A DNA stretch of 51,486 bases from JBJYKD01 sp049310025 (GCF_049310025.1 NZ_JBJYKD010000024.1:1-51486); one strand, 5' to 3'. Shown: positions 1 through 8,930, counted from the first letter of the stretch. Program-made: numbers and translations. Notes: generated by a model not told the origin, from the sequence alone.

Positions 1-105
1 TATCATGGCAAACCCGCCGCCCAGGGTAAATGCGCCGATTTTAAAAAAAGCCCAAAACATGAGCAAAAGTTCCCCCGCCCCCAGCTTTTTTATTTTTCCA
101 GTCAA
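1..105 (-). CDS. Chromate transporter family protein, N-terminal fragment
   Basis: The gene runs off the left edge; 35 codons are visible. The translated start contains LLLMFWAFFKIGAFTLGGG, which is the typical first amphipathic segment of ChrA-type chromate transporters (FFKIGxFTxGGGxAMI). The family exports chromate or is of unknown substrate in anaerobes, often as two half-size proteins. In this frame the only start candidate near the beginning is a TTG at 103-105; an ATG three bases upstream opens a two-codon frame that stops at TGA. An AAAGGAG lies about 25 bases upstream and an AAGGG closer, so the start is tentative. A TATAAT hexamer upstream suggests its own promoter. Confidence 0.7.
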   Translation of the reverse strand, partial: MTGKIKKLGAGELLLMFWAFFKIGAFTLGGGFAMI

Positions 106-144
106 CGCATATCACGTCCCTTTTTGTAATTTCTCCTTTAATGC

Positions 145-175
145 TATTATATCATGCCTTCTTTTACCTCACCAA
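145..175 (-). promoter_or_regulatory. Possible sigma-A promoter of the chromate transporter gene
   Basis: Read on the minus strand there is TTGGTG, about 18 bases, then TATAAT, ahead of the ribosome binding site of the truncated gene. The -10 is a perfect consensus, the -35 matches 4 of 6. This would separate the gene from the ABC operon upstream. Confidence 0.4.
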
Positions 176-224
176 ACTTTTGGAGATTACATTTCGGCTG
201 CAGGCGGTCCCGCTTATTATGGTT

Positions 225-965
225 TTACCTTTTCCACCTGCAAAAAATCCTATCCAGAGCGTCAACAACTGAAAATAAAATCAATCCCATCCCGCCGAGA
301 ACCAGAATTCCCGAATACATGTCGAGGTAATTCACCCTCATCCATGCATCCATAATAAAATAACCTAAGCCGTATTCGGTTCCGAAGGTCTCTGTAAAAA
401 ACAAAACCGAAACGGCCGTTCCCGCACCCAGCCTCACGGCGGTCAGCAATTCCGGCGCCGCGGCAGGCAGTATAATCTCTTTGAAAACAATTATATCCCC
501 GGCGCCCAATGATTTCAGGGAATAAAACGTCTCTTTAGGTATGTTTCTCACCGTGTCGCGCATTGTGATTACGATTTGAAACACCGTTATTAGAATTATC
601 ATGGTGATCTTGGACAATTCACCCAGGCCGAACAGAATCATCACGATAGGCAACAAAGCGATTTTCGGCACGGGATATGTAAAATACATCACCGGCGCCA
701 AAACCCTGTCCACAGGTCCGTAGTAACCCATTAAAAGCCCTAAAAAAGAGCCCATTAGCACCGAAATAACCAGGCCGGCGACAATCCTGTAAATGCTTAA
801 GGCGGCGTGAATCGCGATCTTTGAAAAAAACACTTTCCGCAAGTTGTAAAAGACGGCAACCGGCGGAGGAAGCGCGGGACTTTTCACCGCAGCGGATGCA
901 ATATGCCATAATACAAAAAATAGAAAGAAGATAAAGATATAACGGCCGGTGTTTTTTACCTTCAC
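225..965 (-). CDS. ABC transporter permease, NitT/TauT (SsuC/TauC) type
   Basis: This is a 246-residue inner-membrane permease with about six hydrophobic segments and the BPD_transp_1 loop (residues about 135-165, containing SLKSLGAGDIIVFKEIILPAA, the EAA-type motif that contacts the ATPase). The start is a GTG two bases after the stop of the ATPase gene, so the two are translationally coupled. Length and motifs fit the nitrate/sulfonate/taurine/pyrimidine-precursor group. It ends the operon that begins with ubiD. The substrate cannot be read from the sequence; the UbiX/UbiA/UbiD neighbours make an aromatic or quinone-precursor substrate a reasonable guess. Confidence 0.9.
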   Translation of the reverse strand: MKVKNTGRYIFIFFLFFVLWHIASAAVKSPALPPPVAVFYNLRKVFFSKIAIHAALSIYRIVAGLVISVLMGSFLGLLMGYYGPVDRVLAPVMYFTYPVPKIALLPIVMILFGLGELSKITMIILITVFQIVITMRDTVRNIPKETFYSLKSLGAGDIIVFKEIILPAAAPELLTAVRLGAGTAVSVLFFTETFGTEYGLGYFIMDAWMRVNYLDMYSGILVLGGMGLILFSVVDALDRIFCRWKR

Positions 966-967
966 TT

Positions 968-1711
968 CTATCTTCCCTTTATCAATTCTTTTAATTTAGA
1001 TTTAATGCTGCAGTAAAGACCCCTGTCCCCGGCTTCACGGACGCCAAAGAATGGGTTATCCATGGTTTTGACGATTCGACCGGGAGGGCCCGTCATGACG
1101 GCTATTTTCTTCCCCAGATAAATCGCTTCCTCGGTACTGTGGGTCACGAACACCGTTGAAACGGAATCGCCTTTCCACACATCTAAAAAAAGGTCCTGCA
1201 TTTCTTCCCTGGTTATGGCGTCGAGTGCGGAAAAGGGTTCATCCATAAGCAAAATATCGGGCCTCAGAATAAACGCTCTGGCTATTGCCACCCTTTGTCT
1301 CTGGCCTCCGCTCAACTCCCCGGGATACCTTGTAAAAAGGCCGGAAAGGCCCATTCGGGACAGTATGTGTTCGGCATACTCTCTATCGATTTTCGTAATT
1401 TTTTTCTTTATTCTCAACCCCAGCAGCGAATTTTCAATGACGTTTTTCCACGGCAAAAGACCGTAATCCTGAAGGACGAGGCCTATTCGATGCTTCCTGG
1501 GATCGATGGGGGTTTTATCTATAAAAACTTCGCCTTTAAATTCTTTTATAATTCCCGCCAGCACGTAAAGCAGTGTGGATTTTCCACATCCCGACGGGCC
1601 TATTACGGCAACGGTCCCCCCTTTTTCCACATCCAGGTTTACCCCCGCCAGAGCCCTGAATTTTCCTCGGGAAGTTTTGTAAAAAACTTCGAGATTTCGA
1701 ACCGTGATCAT
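968..1711 (-). CDS. ABC transporter ATP-binding protein, NitT/TauT type
   Basis: This 247-residue cytoplasmic ATPase energises the importer made with the genes on either side. Walker A is GPSGCGKST at residues 38-46, the signature is LSGGQRQRVAIARA, and Walker B is ILLMDEP followed by a D-loop SALD; the switch histidine is in VFVTHST. Length is normal for the SsuB/TauB/ThiZ group. It starts with ATG about 20 bases after the binding-protein gene and almost touches the permease gene. The family is certain; the substrate is unknown. Confidence 0.92.
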   Translation of the reverse strand: MITVRNLEVFYKTSRGKFRALAGVNLDVEKGGTVAVIGPSGCGKSTLLYVLAGIIKEFKGEVFIDKTPIDPRKHRIGLVLQDYGLLPWKNVIENSLLGLRIKKKITKIDREYAEHILSRMGLSGLFTRYPGELSGGQRQRVAIARAFILRPDILLMDEPFSALDAITREEMQDLFLDVWKGDSVSTVFVTHSTEEAIYLGKKIAVMTGPPGRIVKTMDNPFFGVREAGDRGLYCSIKSKLKELIKGR

Positions 1712-1730
1712 ATAAAACGCCCGCTTTAAT

Positions 1731-2702
1731 TTAATCTATGAATCTACCGTCCACCACTTGGTCAAAAGAATACGCCTTCTTTATCAGGCCTTTTTTCACC
1801 AGCCAGTCCATCACCCCGTCGAAATCCTCTTTAGACGGCAGTTCCGCCTTTGTGTATTCCGGAAGGGCTATGGCGCCCTTAACATCTTCGGGGAACCCGG
1901 CCTTTTCTATCACAGTATCAATATAAGCCGACTTTTCATTTTGTTTAAGATATCCTACGGCTTGGTTATACGCCCTGTAGAAGGCCTTTATTTCGTTCTC
2001 TTTTTTTTCTAATGCCTGCTGAGTAAACAGCAATACCCCCGGATTAATCCCCAACCTGTCGGTGCTCTCAATAACCCTTGCACCATTTTTTACGGCCAGT
2101 GTGGCCAGCGGGTCAGGAAGTGTTGCGGCGTCTATTTTCCCTTTTTGGAGCATCTCAAGCCTTGCGGGTATTTGAGGTACCGCCACCTTGTTTACATCGC
2201 CGGGGTCTATGCCGTATTTTTCTAATATTTTATCGGTGGCATATTCAATAATGGTGTTGGTTGATAATGCTATATCCCTGCCCTTTACCTTTGCCACCTC
2301 ATTGATATTTTTTTGTTTTCCTGTAAGCAGTTTGTAAGTCCCGTCGGTGCGGGAGGTGATCTTAACCTTGAATCCTCCGTCGTTGGCAAAAGCCGCCGCC
2401 AGAATATCCGAAACCGCTCCGTCTATTTTGCCGCTTTGAAGGGCGCTATCCCTTTCCACGGCGCTTTTAAAATGCTCAAGGCGCACCTCAACTCCCTGTT
2501 CTTTGAAATATCCCTGCGCCTCAGCAATGATAAGGGGTATAGAATCCACATCGGGAAGCACACCGATTACCAGCGGGCCGCCCCCCTGACTTTCAGCCGC
2601 CTCTTTGCTTTTCCGCGCCGAACTGTCCGAACACGCGCTCAGCAAAAGTATCAGGGAAATCGATATCAAAATCGCCGCCATTTTTTTGATTTTTTTGCTC
2701 AT
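1731..2702 (-). CDS. ABC transporter substrate-binding lipoprotein (NMT1/SsuA-like)
   Basis: I choose the ATG at 2702 (323 residues) because AAAGGAG lies eight to nine bases before it. An in-frame start at 2723 would overlap ubiX and lacks such a site. Residues 1-24 form a lipoprotein signal (lysine-rich start, hydrophobic core, LLSAC lipobox, lipidated Cys24). The mature part is a type 2 periplasmic-binding fold of the NitT/TauT class (IGVLPDVDSIPLIIAEAQGYF, a typical opening). It should capture the substrate outside the membrane and deliver it to the permease. It directly follows ubiX with a five-base gap, so the importer is co-transcribed with a prenyl-FMN/prenyltransferase module, which is unusual and suggests an aromatic ligand. 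Confidence 0.88.
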   Translation of the reverse strand: MSKKIKKMAAILISISLILLLSACSDSSARKSKEAAESQGGGPLVIGVLPDVDSIPLIIAEAQGYFKEQGVEVRLEHFKSAVERDSALQSGKIDGAVSDILAAAFANDGGFKVKITSRTDGTYKLLTGKQKNINEVAKVKGRDIALSTNTIIEYATDKILEKYGIDPGDVNKVAVPQIPARLEMLQKGKIDAATLPDPLATLAVKNGARVIESTDRLGINPGVLLFTQQALEKKENEIKAFYRAYNQAVGYLKQNEKSAYIDTVIEKAGFPEDVKGAIALPEYTKAELPSKEDFDGVMDWLVKKGLIKKAYSFDQVVDGRFID

Positions 2703-2707
2703 GATTT

Positions 2708-3298
2708 TTAAACTCCTTTCCACCCGTCATATAGTTGATTTGGAATGTTCAGAATGTCCAAAACCCTTCCCACTATGAAATTGACCATGTCGTCAATGGT
2801 TTTTGGATTTTGATAAAAGGCAGGCATGGCAGGTATAATCGAGACACCCATTTTGCTGAGTGCCAGCATGTTTTCGAGGTGTATTGAGTTCAACGGTGTC
2901 TCCCTGGGAACTATGACGATTTTTCTTTTTTCCTTCAAAAATACATCAGCGGTTCTCTGCAGTAAATTGTGTGACAATCCGTGAGCTATAAACGCCAGGG
3001 TCGACATGGAGCACGGTATTATTACCATTGCGTCTGCCTTGAAGGAGCCGCTGGCTATGGGCGCAAAAAGATCATTTATGTCGTAATTTTTAAGAGTACC
3101 GCCGAATGATTTTTCAAATTTGCCTAAATGTGAAATTAAAGCCTCCGTATCAAGCCCCAATTCATGCTTTAAAACCCTGCCCCCGTTTTCAGTGACCGAA
3201 AGGTGGACCTCGTGTTTCCCCTTTAAAAGCTCTTCTATTAATCTTACTCCGTATATGCAGCCGCTTGCGCCCGTTATGCCGACTACAAACCTTGCCAT
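2708..3298 (-). CDS. ubiX: UbiX-type flavin prenyltransferase (first copy)
   Basis: UbiX joins dimethylallyl phosphate to FMN to make prenyl-FMN, the cofactor of UbiD decarboxylases. The 196-residue protein has the family motifs in order: GITGASGCIYG at the N-terminus (FMN phosphate site), SGSF, PCSMSTLAFIAHG and VPRETPLN. The gene lies four bases after ubiA and directly before the binding-protein gene. A second UbiX is at 9288-9866; the two share the C-terminal pattern (ETPLN, HLENML, PAFY, VGRVLD) but differ clearly, so each probably serves its own UbiD partner or both supply a common pool. Some homologues act in menaquinone synthesis. Confidence 0.93.
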   Translation of the reverse strand: MARFVVGITGASGCIYGVRLIEELLKGKHEVHLSVTENGGRVLKHELGLDTEALISHLGKFEKSFGGTLKNYDINDLFAPIASGSFKADAMVIIPCSMSTLAFIAHGLSHNLLQRTADVFLKEKRKIVIVPRETPLNSIHLENMLALSKMGVSIIPAMPAFYQNPKTIDDMVNFIVGRVLDILNIPNQLYDGWKGV

Positions 3299-3302
3299 CC
3301 AA

Positions 3303-4199
3303 TCACCTCAAAATAAAAATGTCCATAGAAGAAAATATAAAAAAAATCACGCTGACTATCTGATTAATGTCATAAGAAGCTATGGTCACATGTTTTAAGT
3401 CCGCGGGGGAAACCAGTTTGTGTTCCGCGTATAGAAAACACGAGATAATAACAAGGCCCAGCAGATAGAGGTAACCCATATCCATCAAAAAGTAGAGGTA
3501 AAATAACAGCCCCACAGAAATCCCATGAAAAGCGGCAGATACCTTAAGTGCGTTTTCTACGCCGAATTTCGCCGGAATCGAATGAAGGCCGTGGCCGGTA
3601 TCAAACTCCACATCCTGAGAACCGTAGATGATGTCGAATCCCGCAACCCAGAACATCACCGCCGCGCCGAGAACAACGGCAGGCCACTGTATTTTGCCCG
3701 TGACCGCTATCCAGGCTCCCACCGGAGCTCCGCCGCAGGCAAGACCCAGCACCACATGACACAACCACGTAAACCGCTTGGTATACGAATATATCAGGAA
3801 TAAAAATATAGCCAGCGGCAGCAATTGCACGCAAAGGGGGTTTAGTTCAAATGCGGCTAATACCAGGGCTGCAAAGCAGAACACAACTATTAAGAAAGCC
3901 TCATATTCTTTAACTATGCCCATCGGTATATGCCTTCCGGCGGTCCTCGGGTTTTTGGCATCTATATCCCTGTCCACCAGCCTGTTCAACGCGTTGGCCC
4001 CGTTTCTCGCCCCGAAAAGGGCCACCACGGCCCACAAAAACACCCTTACGGGCGGAAACCCTCCCGCGGCCCAGAACATGGCAATGAGTGAAAACGGCAG
4101 CGAAAATAACGTATGGGAAAACATGACCAATTCCCCGTAAGTCTTCAGCCGGCCCAGCATGGCACCAACCGGCGGTACTGCATGGCCTTTAGAATCCAT
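3303..4199 (-). CDS. UbiA-family polyprenyltransferase (MqnP/UbiA-like)
   Basis: This is a 298-residue integral membrane prenyltransferase. The two Asp-rich motifs are present: NRLVDRDID in the first third and YGSQDVEFD in the second half; these bind Mg-prenyl diphosphate. Several hydrophobic helices fill the rest. The family attaches a polyprenyl chain to an aromatic acid such as 4-hydroxybenzoate or 1,4-dihydroxy-6-naphthoate. The start overlaps the end of ubiD by 11 bases and the stop is four bases before ubiX. UbiA-UbiX-UbiD together match the late steps of the futalosine menaquinone route (MqnP, MqnM, MqnL), but no other mqn gene is in view, so the pathway is inferred. Confidence 0.88.
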   Translation of the reverse strand: MDSKGHAVPPVGAMLGRLKTYGELVMFSHTLFSLPFSLIAMFWAAGGFPPVRVFLWAVVALFGARNGANALNRLVDRDIDAKNPRTAGRHIPMGIVKEYEAFLIVVFCFAALVLAAFELNPLCVQLLPLAIFLFLIYSYTKRFTWLCHVVLGLACGGAPVGAWIAVTGKIQWPAVVLGAAVMFWVAGFDIIYGSQDVEFDTGHGLHSIPAKFGVENALKVSAAFHGISVGLLFYLYFLMDMGYLYLLGLVIISCFLYAEHKLVSPADLKHVTIASYDINQIVSVIFFIFSSMDIFILR

Positions 4200-5622
4200 A
4201 TTCCTTCCACCTTCTATCGACCATTTCCTTTATTTTCGGGTCCATTACAATATCGTCAGGCCACTCTCTTTCATATCCTTCTTCCTTCCACTTTTTAGTC
4301 GCATCGATTCCCATTTTGCTGCCGTAATGCTTCACAGGCGAAGCGTGATCCAGAGCGTCCAGCGGCCCTTCAACTATTACCACATCCCTTCTGGCGTCGA
4401 TATTGTTGAATACCTTCCACGCCACTGTCGAAAGGTCTTTCGGGTCTACATGCTCGTCCACTACAATTATAAGTTTCGTGTACATCATCTGGCCGATTCC
4501 CCACAGGGCGTGCATCACCTTTTTTGCGTGGCCGGGGTATCTCTTTTTTATCGATACTATTACGCAGTTGTGAAATACGCCTTCCAGCGGAAAATTTATG
4601 TCCACGATTTCGGGGCACTGTATTTTTAAAAGCGGTAAAAAAATCCGTTCGGTAGCCTTTCCCAAAAAGCAGTCTTCCATAGGGGGTTTCCCTACAACCG
4701 TGGCCGGATATATGGGATTTTTTTTGCGCGTCATGCACGTCAGGTGAAAGACGGGATAAAGGTCTTTAACCGAGTAGTATCCCGTGTGGTCCCCAAAGGG
4801 GCCCTCTTCCCTTAATTCATCGATATCCACGTATCCTTCCAGGATAAATTCCGCATTGGCGGGTACGTAAATATCGTTGGTCTTACACTTGACCAACTCA
4901 AGAGGCGCCTTCCGCAAAAACCCCGCAAATATCATCTCATCGATTTCTTTGGGGAGAGGGGCGGTAGAAGCATATATCGTGGCGGGGTCGCAGCCCAGCG
5001 CCACAGAAACGGGCATTTTCTCCCCCAGCCTTTTATATTTTTCATATATTTCCCTGCCGTCTTTATGGATGTGCCAGTGCATGCCCGTAGTTTTTTCGTC
5101 GTAAACCTGGAGCCTGTACATGCCCATATTCTGTGCGCCCGTCTCGGGGTCTCTCGTAATTACCAGGGGAAGGGTGATAAATTTTCCTCCATCCCCGGGC
5201 CAGCATTTTAAAACCGGCAGTCTGGAAAGATCCGGTTTTTCGACGACTTCCTGACAGGCGCCCTGCTTGACCTTTTTTGGAAATATTTTTGCAAGTTTTG
5301 CAAGTCTCGCGCCAGCTCGTATTTTATTGAACAATCCTGTGTAATGGGATATATCCATCAGGTCCTCTATTTCTTTCGCAACATCATCCAGGCTTTCAAC
5401 TTCCAGCGCCAGGTTCATCCGCTCGTAAGTTCCGAAGGTATTGACTAAAAGCGGAAACTCCGAACCTTTCACATTTTCAAAAAGCAGTGCGGGGCCTCCC
5501 GATTTTACCACCCTGTCCACTATTTCGGTTACTTCCAGTTCGCTGTCCACCTCTGCCTTTATTCTCTTGAGCTGGCCCTTTTGCTCCAGCACCCTTACAA
5601 AATCCTGTAAATCTTTATACAT
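4189..5622 (-). CDS. ubiD: UbiD-family prenyl-FMN decarboxylase (menaquinone-type, MqnL-like)
   Basis: The 477-residue protein is a UbiD decarboxylase, which removes CO2 from an unsaturated or aromatic acid using prenyl-FMN and Mn. The hallmark EEGPFGDHTGYYS carries the catalytic glutamates, and TGMHWHIHKDGR sits in the cofactor region. The length and N-terminus resemble proteins annotated as menaquinone biosynthesis decarboxylase. The ATG start at 5622 is first in an operon with ubiA and ubiX, 73 bases downstream of prmC. No strong promoter is obvious in that gap, so read-through from the rpmE-prmC operon is possible. It is distinct from the second UbiD at 13144-14544. Confidence 0.92.
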   Translation of the reverse strand: MYKDLQDFVRVLEQKGQLKRIKAEVDSELEVTEIVDRVVKSGGPALLFENVKGSEFPLLVNTFGTYERMNLALEVESLDDVAKEIEDLMDISHYTGLFNKIRAGARLAKLAKIFPKKVKQGACQEVVEKPDLSRLPVLKCWPGDGGKFITLPLVITRDPETGAQNMGMYRLQVYDEKTTGMHWHIHKDGREIYEKYKRLGEKMPVSVALGCDPATIYASTAPLPKEIDEMIFAGFLRKAPLELVKCKTNDIYVPANAEFILEGYVDIDELREEGPFGDHTGYYSVKDLYPVFHLTCMTRKKNPIYPATVVGKPPMEDCFLGKATERIFLPLLKIQCPEIVDINFPLEGVFHNCVIVSIKKRYPGHAKKVMHALWGIGQMMYTKLIIVVDEHVDPKDLSTVAWKVFNNIDARRDVVIVEGPLDALDHASPVKHYGSKMGIDATKKWKEEGYEREWPDDIVMDPKIKEMVDRRWKEYGF

Positions 5623-5695
5623 ATCTCGACACCCCGCCTTTTGATATTGGGAAATGTGAAGCTTTTATGAAAATGTTTGAAACCGGCCGGGCAGT

Positions 5696-6556
5696 TTACA
5701 GCTCCGGTCTCTTAACGGCGGATACCACTCTGTCTAACCCGGCGTAGTCTTTTATAACTTTTTTAACTTCAAACCCGGCTTTCTCCAGTAAAGCCTTTAC
5801 CGGTGCGGCCTGGTTCCATCCGATTTCGAAGATGATGCGCCCCCCCGCTTTTAAAAATGCCGGGGCTTTAGATATTATTCTCCTGTAAATTTCAAGGCCG
5901 TCCGGGCCGCCGTCCAATGCCATAACGGGCTCCCTTTTTACATCTTCCGGCAGGGTCTCGATTTCGCCGCTCGGGATGTAAGGAGGGTTTGAAACCACCG
6001 CATCAAGATCTCCTATGCCTTTTTTTTCGAAAGGCTCCCACAGATCGCCGCGCATGAAAAAGACCCGCTCTTTCACCCGGTGTTTTACGGCGTTCTCCCG
6101 GGTCACTTCGCCGGCGGTTTCCGATATGTCGGAGGCATATACCACCAGCCCGGGATTTTTTACGGCCAGGGTTACCGCGATGGCTCCGCTGCCGCAGCAG
6201 AGGTCCGCCGCCCGGGGATTTCTCAAGTCTTTTACAGCCTCCAGGGCCTCCTCCACCGAAAACTCGGTCTCCGGCCTGGGGATAAATACCCCCGGCCTTA
6301 CGGAAAATTCCAGGCCGTAAAACTCTTTGCGGCCCGTTATGTAAGCCACCGGCACATGCCGGCGGCGAAGGTCCAGAAGCCCTTCATAAACGGCCAGCTG
6401 TTTCCCCGTCAGCTCCACTTTATTTTCCACCATAACCTGCAGGCGGCTCATGCCCAGAACGTGGGCCAGGATTAATTCCGAGTCCAATACCGGGTTTTGG
6501 ACGCCCGCGGCGGCCAGCCTCCTGCGGCCATAAAGCAGGGCTTCCTTTACCGTCAC
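5696..6556 (-). CDS. prmC: Peptide chain release factor N5-glutamine methyltransferase
   Basis: PrmC (HemK) methylates the glutamine of the GGQ motif in release factors. The 286-residue protein has an N-terminal helical domain, the SAM-binding DLCCGSGAIA at residues 118-127 and the catalytic NPPY at 190-193. The start overlaps the last four bases of prfA, whose product is its substrate, the usual Firmicute arrangement. The family assignment is secure. Confidence 0.96.
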   Translation of the reverse strand: MTVKEALLYGRRRLAAAGVQNPVLDSELILAHVLGMSRLQVMVENKVELTGKQLAVYEGLLDLRRRHVPVAYITGRKEFYGLEFSVRPGVFIPRPETEFSVEEALEAVKDLRNPRAADLCCGSGAIAVTLAVKNPGLVVYASDISETAGEVTRENAVKHRVKERVFFMRGDLWEPFEKKGIGDLDAVVSNPPYIPSGEIETLPEDVKREPVMALDGGPDGLEIYRRIISKAPAFLKAGGRIIFEIGWNQAAPVKALLEKAGFEVKKVIKDYAGLDRVVSAVKRPEL

Positions 6557-7647
6557 CGGACCACCTGCTCCCCTTCCGTTTCGGATTTTGAAAGTTTCTG
6601 CGCCTGGTCTTCGGCGATAAGCCCTTCTATTATCGGGTCAAGGTCGCCGTCCAGTATGCTGTCAAGCTGGTGAAGGGTAAGGCCGATACGGTGGTCCGTC
6701 ACCCTCCCCTGCGGAAAATTATATGTTCGGATTCTCTCGCTGCGGTCGCCGGTCCCCACCTGGCTGCGCCGGTTTTCGGCGATTTCCCTGTTCTGCTCCT
6801 CCCGCATTTTCTCGAGCAGCCTGGATCTCAGGACCTTGAGGGCTTTTTCACGGTTTTTGAGCTGGGATCTCTCGTCCTGGCAGGTGACCACCATGCCGGT
6901 GGGGATATGGGTTATGCGCACCGCCGAATCGGTGGTATTGACTCCCTGACCGCCGTGGCCGGAAGCCCTGAATATATCGATGCGCAGGTCGTTGGGGTTT
7001 ATCTGCAAATCCACTTCCTCGGCTTCGGGCAGGACGGCCACCGTGGCGGTGGAAGTATGAATCCTGCCCCCGGATTCGGTGGTGGGGATCCGCTGGACGC
7101 GGTGAACCCCCGACTCGTATTTCAACCGGCTGTAGGCGCCGGAGCCTCTGATTTCGAAAATTATCTCTTTGTAGCCTCCAAGCTCGGTAGGGTTGGAGCT
7201 CATGAGGTCTATCTTCCAGCCCTGGCGCTCGGCGTACCTGCTGTACATGCGGAACAAATCCCCCGCAAAAAGGGCCGCTTCTTCTCCGCCGGCGCCGGCC
7301 CTTATCTCCATGATGACGTCTTTTTCGTCATTGGGGTCCCTGGGCAGGAGCATTATCTTCAATTTTTTTTCCAGGTCCTGTTTTTTTTCCTCCAGGGAAA
7401 CCAGCTCTCCTTTAATCAGTTCTTCCATCTCGCCGTCTCCGGAGGTTTCCCTGAGCAATTCCCTGTTTTCTTTTATTTCACTGACTACCTTTTTATATTC
7501 CCGGTAGCATGCCACGATCTCTTCCAGGGAAGCGTGTTCCTTTGTAAGCTTCCTCCATTCATCCTGTCTTGAAATAACGGCAGGGTCGCTTATCCTTTCC
7601 GTCAGTTCCTGGTACCTTTTTTCAACTGCTTCCAATTTTTCCAGCAT
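6553..7647 (-). CDS. prfA: Peptide chain release factor 1
   Basis: RF1 terminates translation at UAA and UAG. The domain order is normal: N-terminal coiled coil, stop-codon-reading PTT tripeptide at residues 188-190 (PxT motif), and GGQ at 232-234 in SGHGGQGVNTTDSAVRITH. I prefer the ATG at 7647 (364 residues) because GGAAGGTG is six bases upstream; the GTG at 7656 lies inside that ribosome binding site. The gene follows yqhQ and overlaps prmC. Confidence 0.96.
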   Translation of the reverse strand: MLEKLEAVEKRYQELTERISDPAVISRQDEWRKLTKEHASLEEIVACYREYKKVVSEIKENRELLRETSGDGEMEELIKGELVSLEEKKQDLEKKLKIMLLPRDPNDEKDVIMEIRAGAGGEEAALFAGDLFRMYSRYAERQGWKIDLMSSNPTELGGYKEIIFEIRGSGAYSRLKYESGVHRVQRIPTTESGGRIHTSTATVAVLPEAEEVDLQINPNDLRIDIFRASGHGGQGVNTTDSAVRITHIPTGMVVTCQDERSQLKNREKALKVLRSRLLEKMREEQNREIAENRRSQVGTGDRSERIRTYNFPQGRVTDHRIGLTLHQLDSILDGDLDPIIEGLIAEDQAQKLSKSETEGEQVVR

Positions 7648-7683
7648 AAAAATCACCTTCCGGTAAACGCGTATCTGAATACT

Positions 7684-8535
7684 TCATATCACGCTTTTTA
7701 GAGCCTCTATTGCCACTTCCAGCTGGGATTCGTCCGGTTCGCGGGTGGTGAGCCTCTGGAGCCACATGCCCGGGGCGTTTAAGAGTTTAACCAGGGGAGA
7801 CCGGCTCCTTCCTGCCAGCCTTACGAATTCGTAGGATATCCCCGCCACCACCGGCAGCATCAAAATCCTGGACAATATCCGGGCGATAAGCCCGGGCCAG
7901 CCGAGAACGGAAAAAAGCAGTATGCTCACCACCATAACCACCATCAGGAAGCTGGTGCCGCAGCGCGGGTGGAGGGTCCTGTATTTTTTTGCATTTTCCG
8001 CCGTCAGCCTCTCGTTGTTTTCATAGCAGTGCACGGCTTTATGTTCCGCCCCGTGATATTCGAAAACCCTCTTGATATCTTTCATGGATGATATGGTAAA
8101 AAGGTAAATTAAAAAAATGGCTATCCTTAATATACCTTCTATAATGTTAAGTGCTATCGGGCTTTCGATGCTCTTACCTATCAGTTTTACCGCGGCGGTG
8201 GGTATGATGATGAAGAGCAGTACGGCAAACCCTACGGCCGACAGCAGGGCAAGCGTTATATCCCTGCCGGTGAGCTTCTCTTCTTCGTCGCCTGCAACGC
8301 CGGCGGAATAAGAAAGGGCCCGGATGCCTATAACGAGCATTTCCACCATTGCCAGCATGCCACGCAGCAGCGGGAGCTTAAGGAATTTATACCGGTCGGA
8401 AAGGGAGTGGTTTTCTTCCCTTTTAATTATAATCTCATCGTTTTTTCTCACGGCTATGGCTGTAAACTTGGGCCCTCTCATCATTACCCCTTCTATTACC
8501 GCCTGGCCGCCAATGCTCGGTTTTACGGGTTTCAT
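7684..8535 (-). CDS. yqhQ: DUF1385 membrane protein (YqhQ family)
   Basis: The protein belongs to the conserved DUF1385 family, nearly always found between rpmE and prfA in Firmicutes and of unknown biochemical role. The N-terminus carries the family pattern IGGQAVIEGVMMRGP, a central EYHGAEHKAVHCYE and a later HPRCGTSF. About four or five membrane segments are visible in the second half. The ATG at 8535 (283 residues) has GGGAGAGG seven bases upstream; an earlier TTG-type start would lengthen it by ten residues without a good site. Confidence 0.88.
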   Translation of the reverse strand: MKPVKPSIGGQAVIEGVMMRGPKFTAIAVRKNDEIIIKREENHSLSDRYKFLKLPLLRGMLAMVEMLVIGIRALSYSAGVAGDEEEKLTGRDITLALLSAVGFAVLLFIIIPTAAVKLIGKSIESPIALNIIEGILRIAIFLIYLFTISSMKDIKRVFEYHGAEHKAVHCYENNERLTAENAKKYRTLHPRCGTSFLMVVMVVSILLFSVLGWPGLIARILSRILMLPVVAGISYEFVRLAGRSRSPLVKLLNAPGMWLQRLTTREPDESQLEVAIEALKSVI

Positions 8536-8604
8536 GTTTAACCTCTCCCTGCATAAGGCACTCATATTAATAAAGGCTAGAGGTAACCTCTAACCTTTAA
8601 ACGC

Positions 8605-8814
8605 CTACTCTTCATCCTTTATGCCGTATCTCTTTTTAAATCTCTCGACACGGCCGCCGGTATCCACCAGCTTCTGTTTACCGGAAAAGAAGGGATGACA
8701 CTTGGAGCATATTTCCACGTGAAGTTCCGGCTTTGTGGAACCCGTCTCAAAGGTGTTTCCACATGCGCATTTGACTATGGCTTTGCCGTACTTCGGATGG
8801 ATTCCTTCCTTCAT
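8605..8814 (-). CDS. rpmE: 50S ribosomal protein L31, zinc-binding form
   Basis: The 69-residue protein begins MKEGIHPKY and contains CACG and CSKC, the four zinc-ligand cysteines of the C-plus form of L31, then KQKLVDTGGRVERFKKRYG at the C-terminus. GAGAGGTG precedes two adjacent ATG codons (8817 and 8814); either could start. It is the first gene of the rpmE-yqhQ-prfA-prmC operon with a promoter at 8902-8930. Confidence 0.95.
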   Translation of the reverse strand: MKEGIHPKYGKAIVKCACGNTFETGSTKPELHVEICSKCHPFFSGKQKLVDTGGRVERFKKRYGIKDEE

Positions 8815-8901
8815 CATTATCACCTCTCTATCGTTTATTCAACCGCATTATGGTGCTAATTCCGCAAACCTGTAAAAAACCTATAAAAAAACACCTTTGT
8901 T

Positions 8902-8930
8902 ATTATAGCACACGTTGCCGTTTTTCACAA
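8902..8930 (-). promoter_or_regulatory. Sigma-A promoter of the rpmE operon
   Basis: On the minus strand TTGTGA (8925-8930), a 17-base spacer and TATAAT (8902-8907) form a good promoter. The resulting leader of about 80 bases before rpmE could hold an L31-type autogenous control structure, but I could not fold it convincingly. Confidence 0.6.

Noticed and set aside
6670..7572. 300-codon open frame on the plus strand opposite prfA
   Set aside because: It mirrors the codon structure of prfA on the other strand, has no ribosome binding site or recognisable motif.
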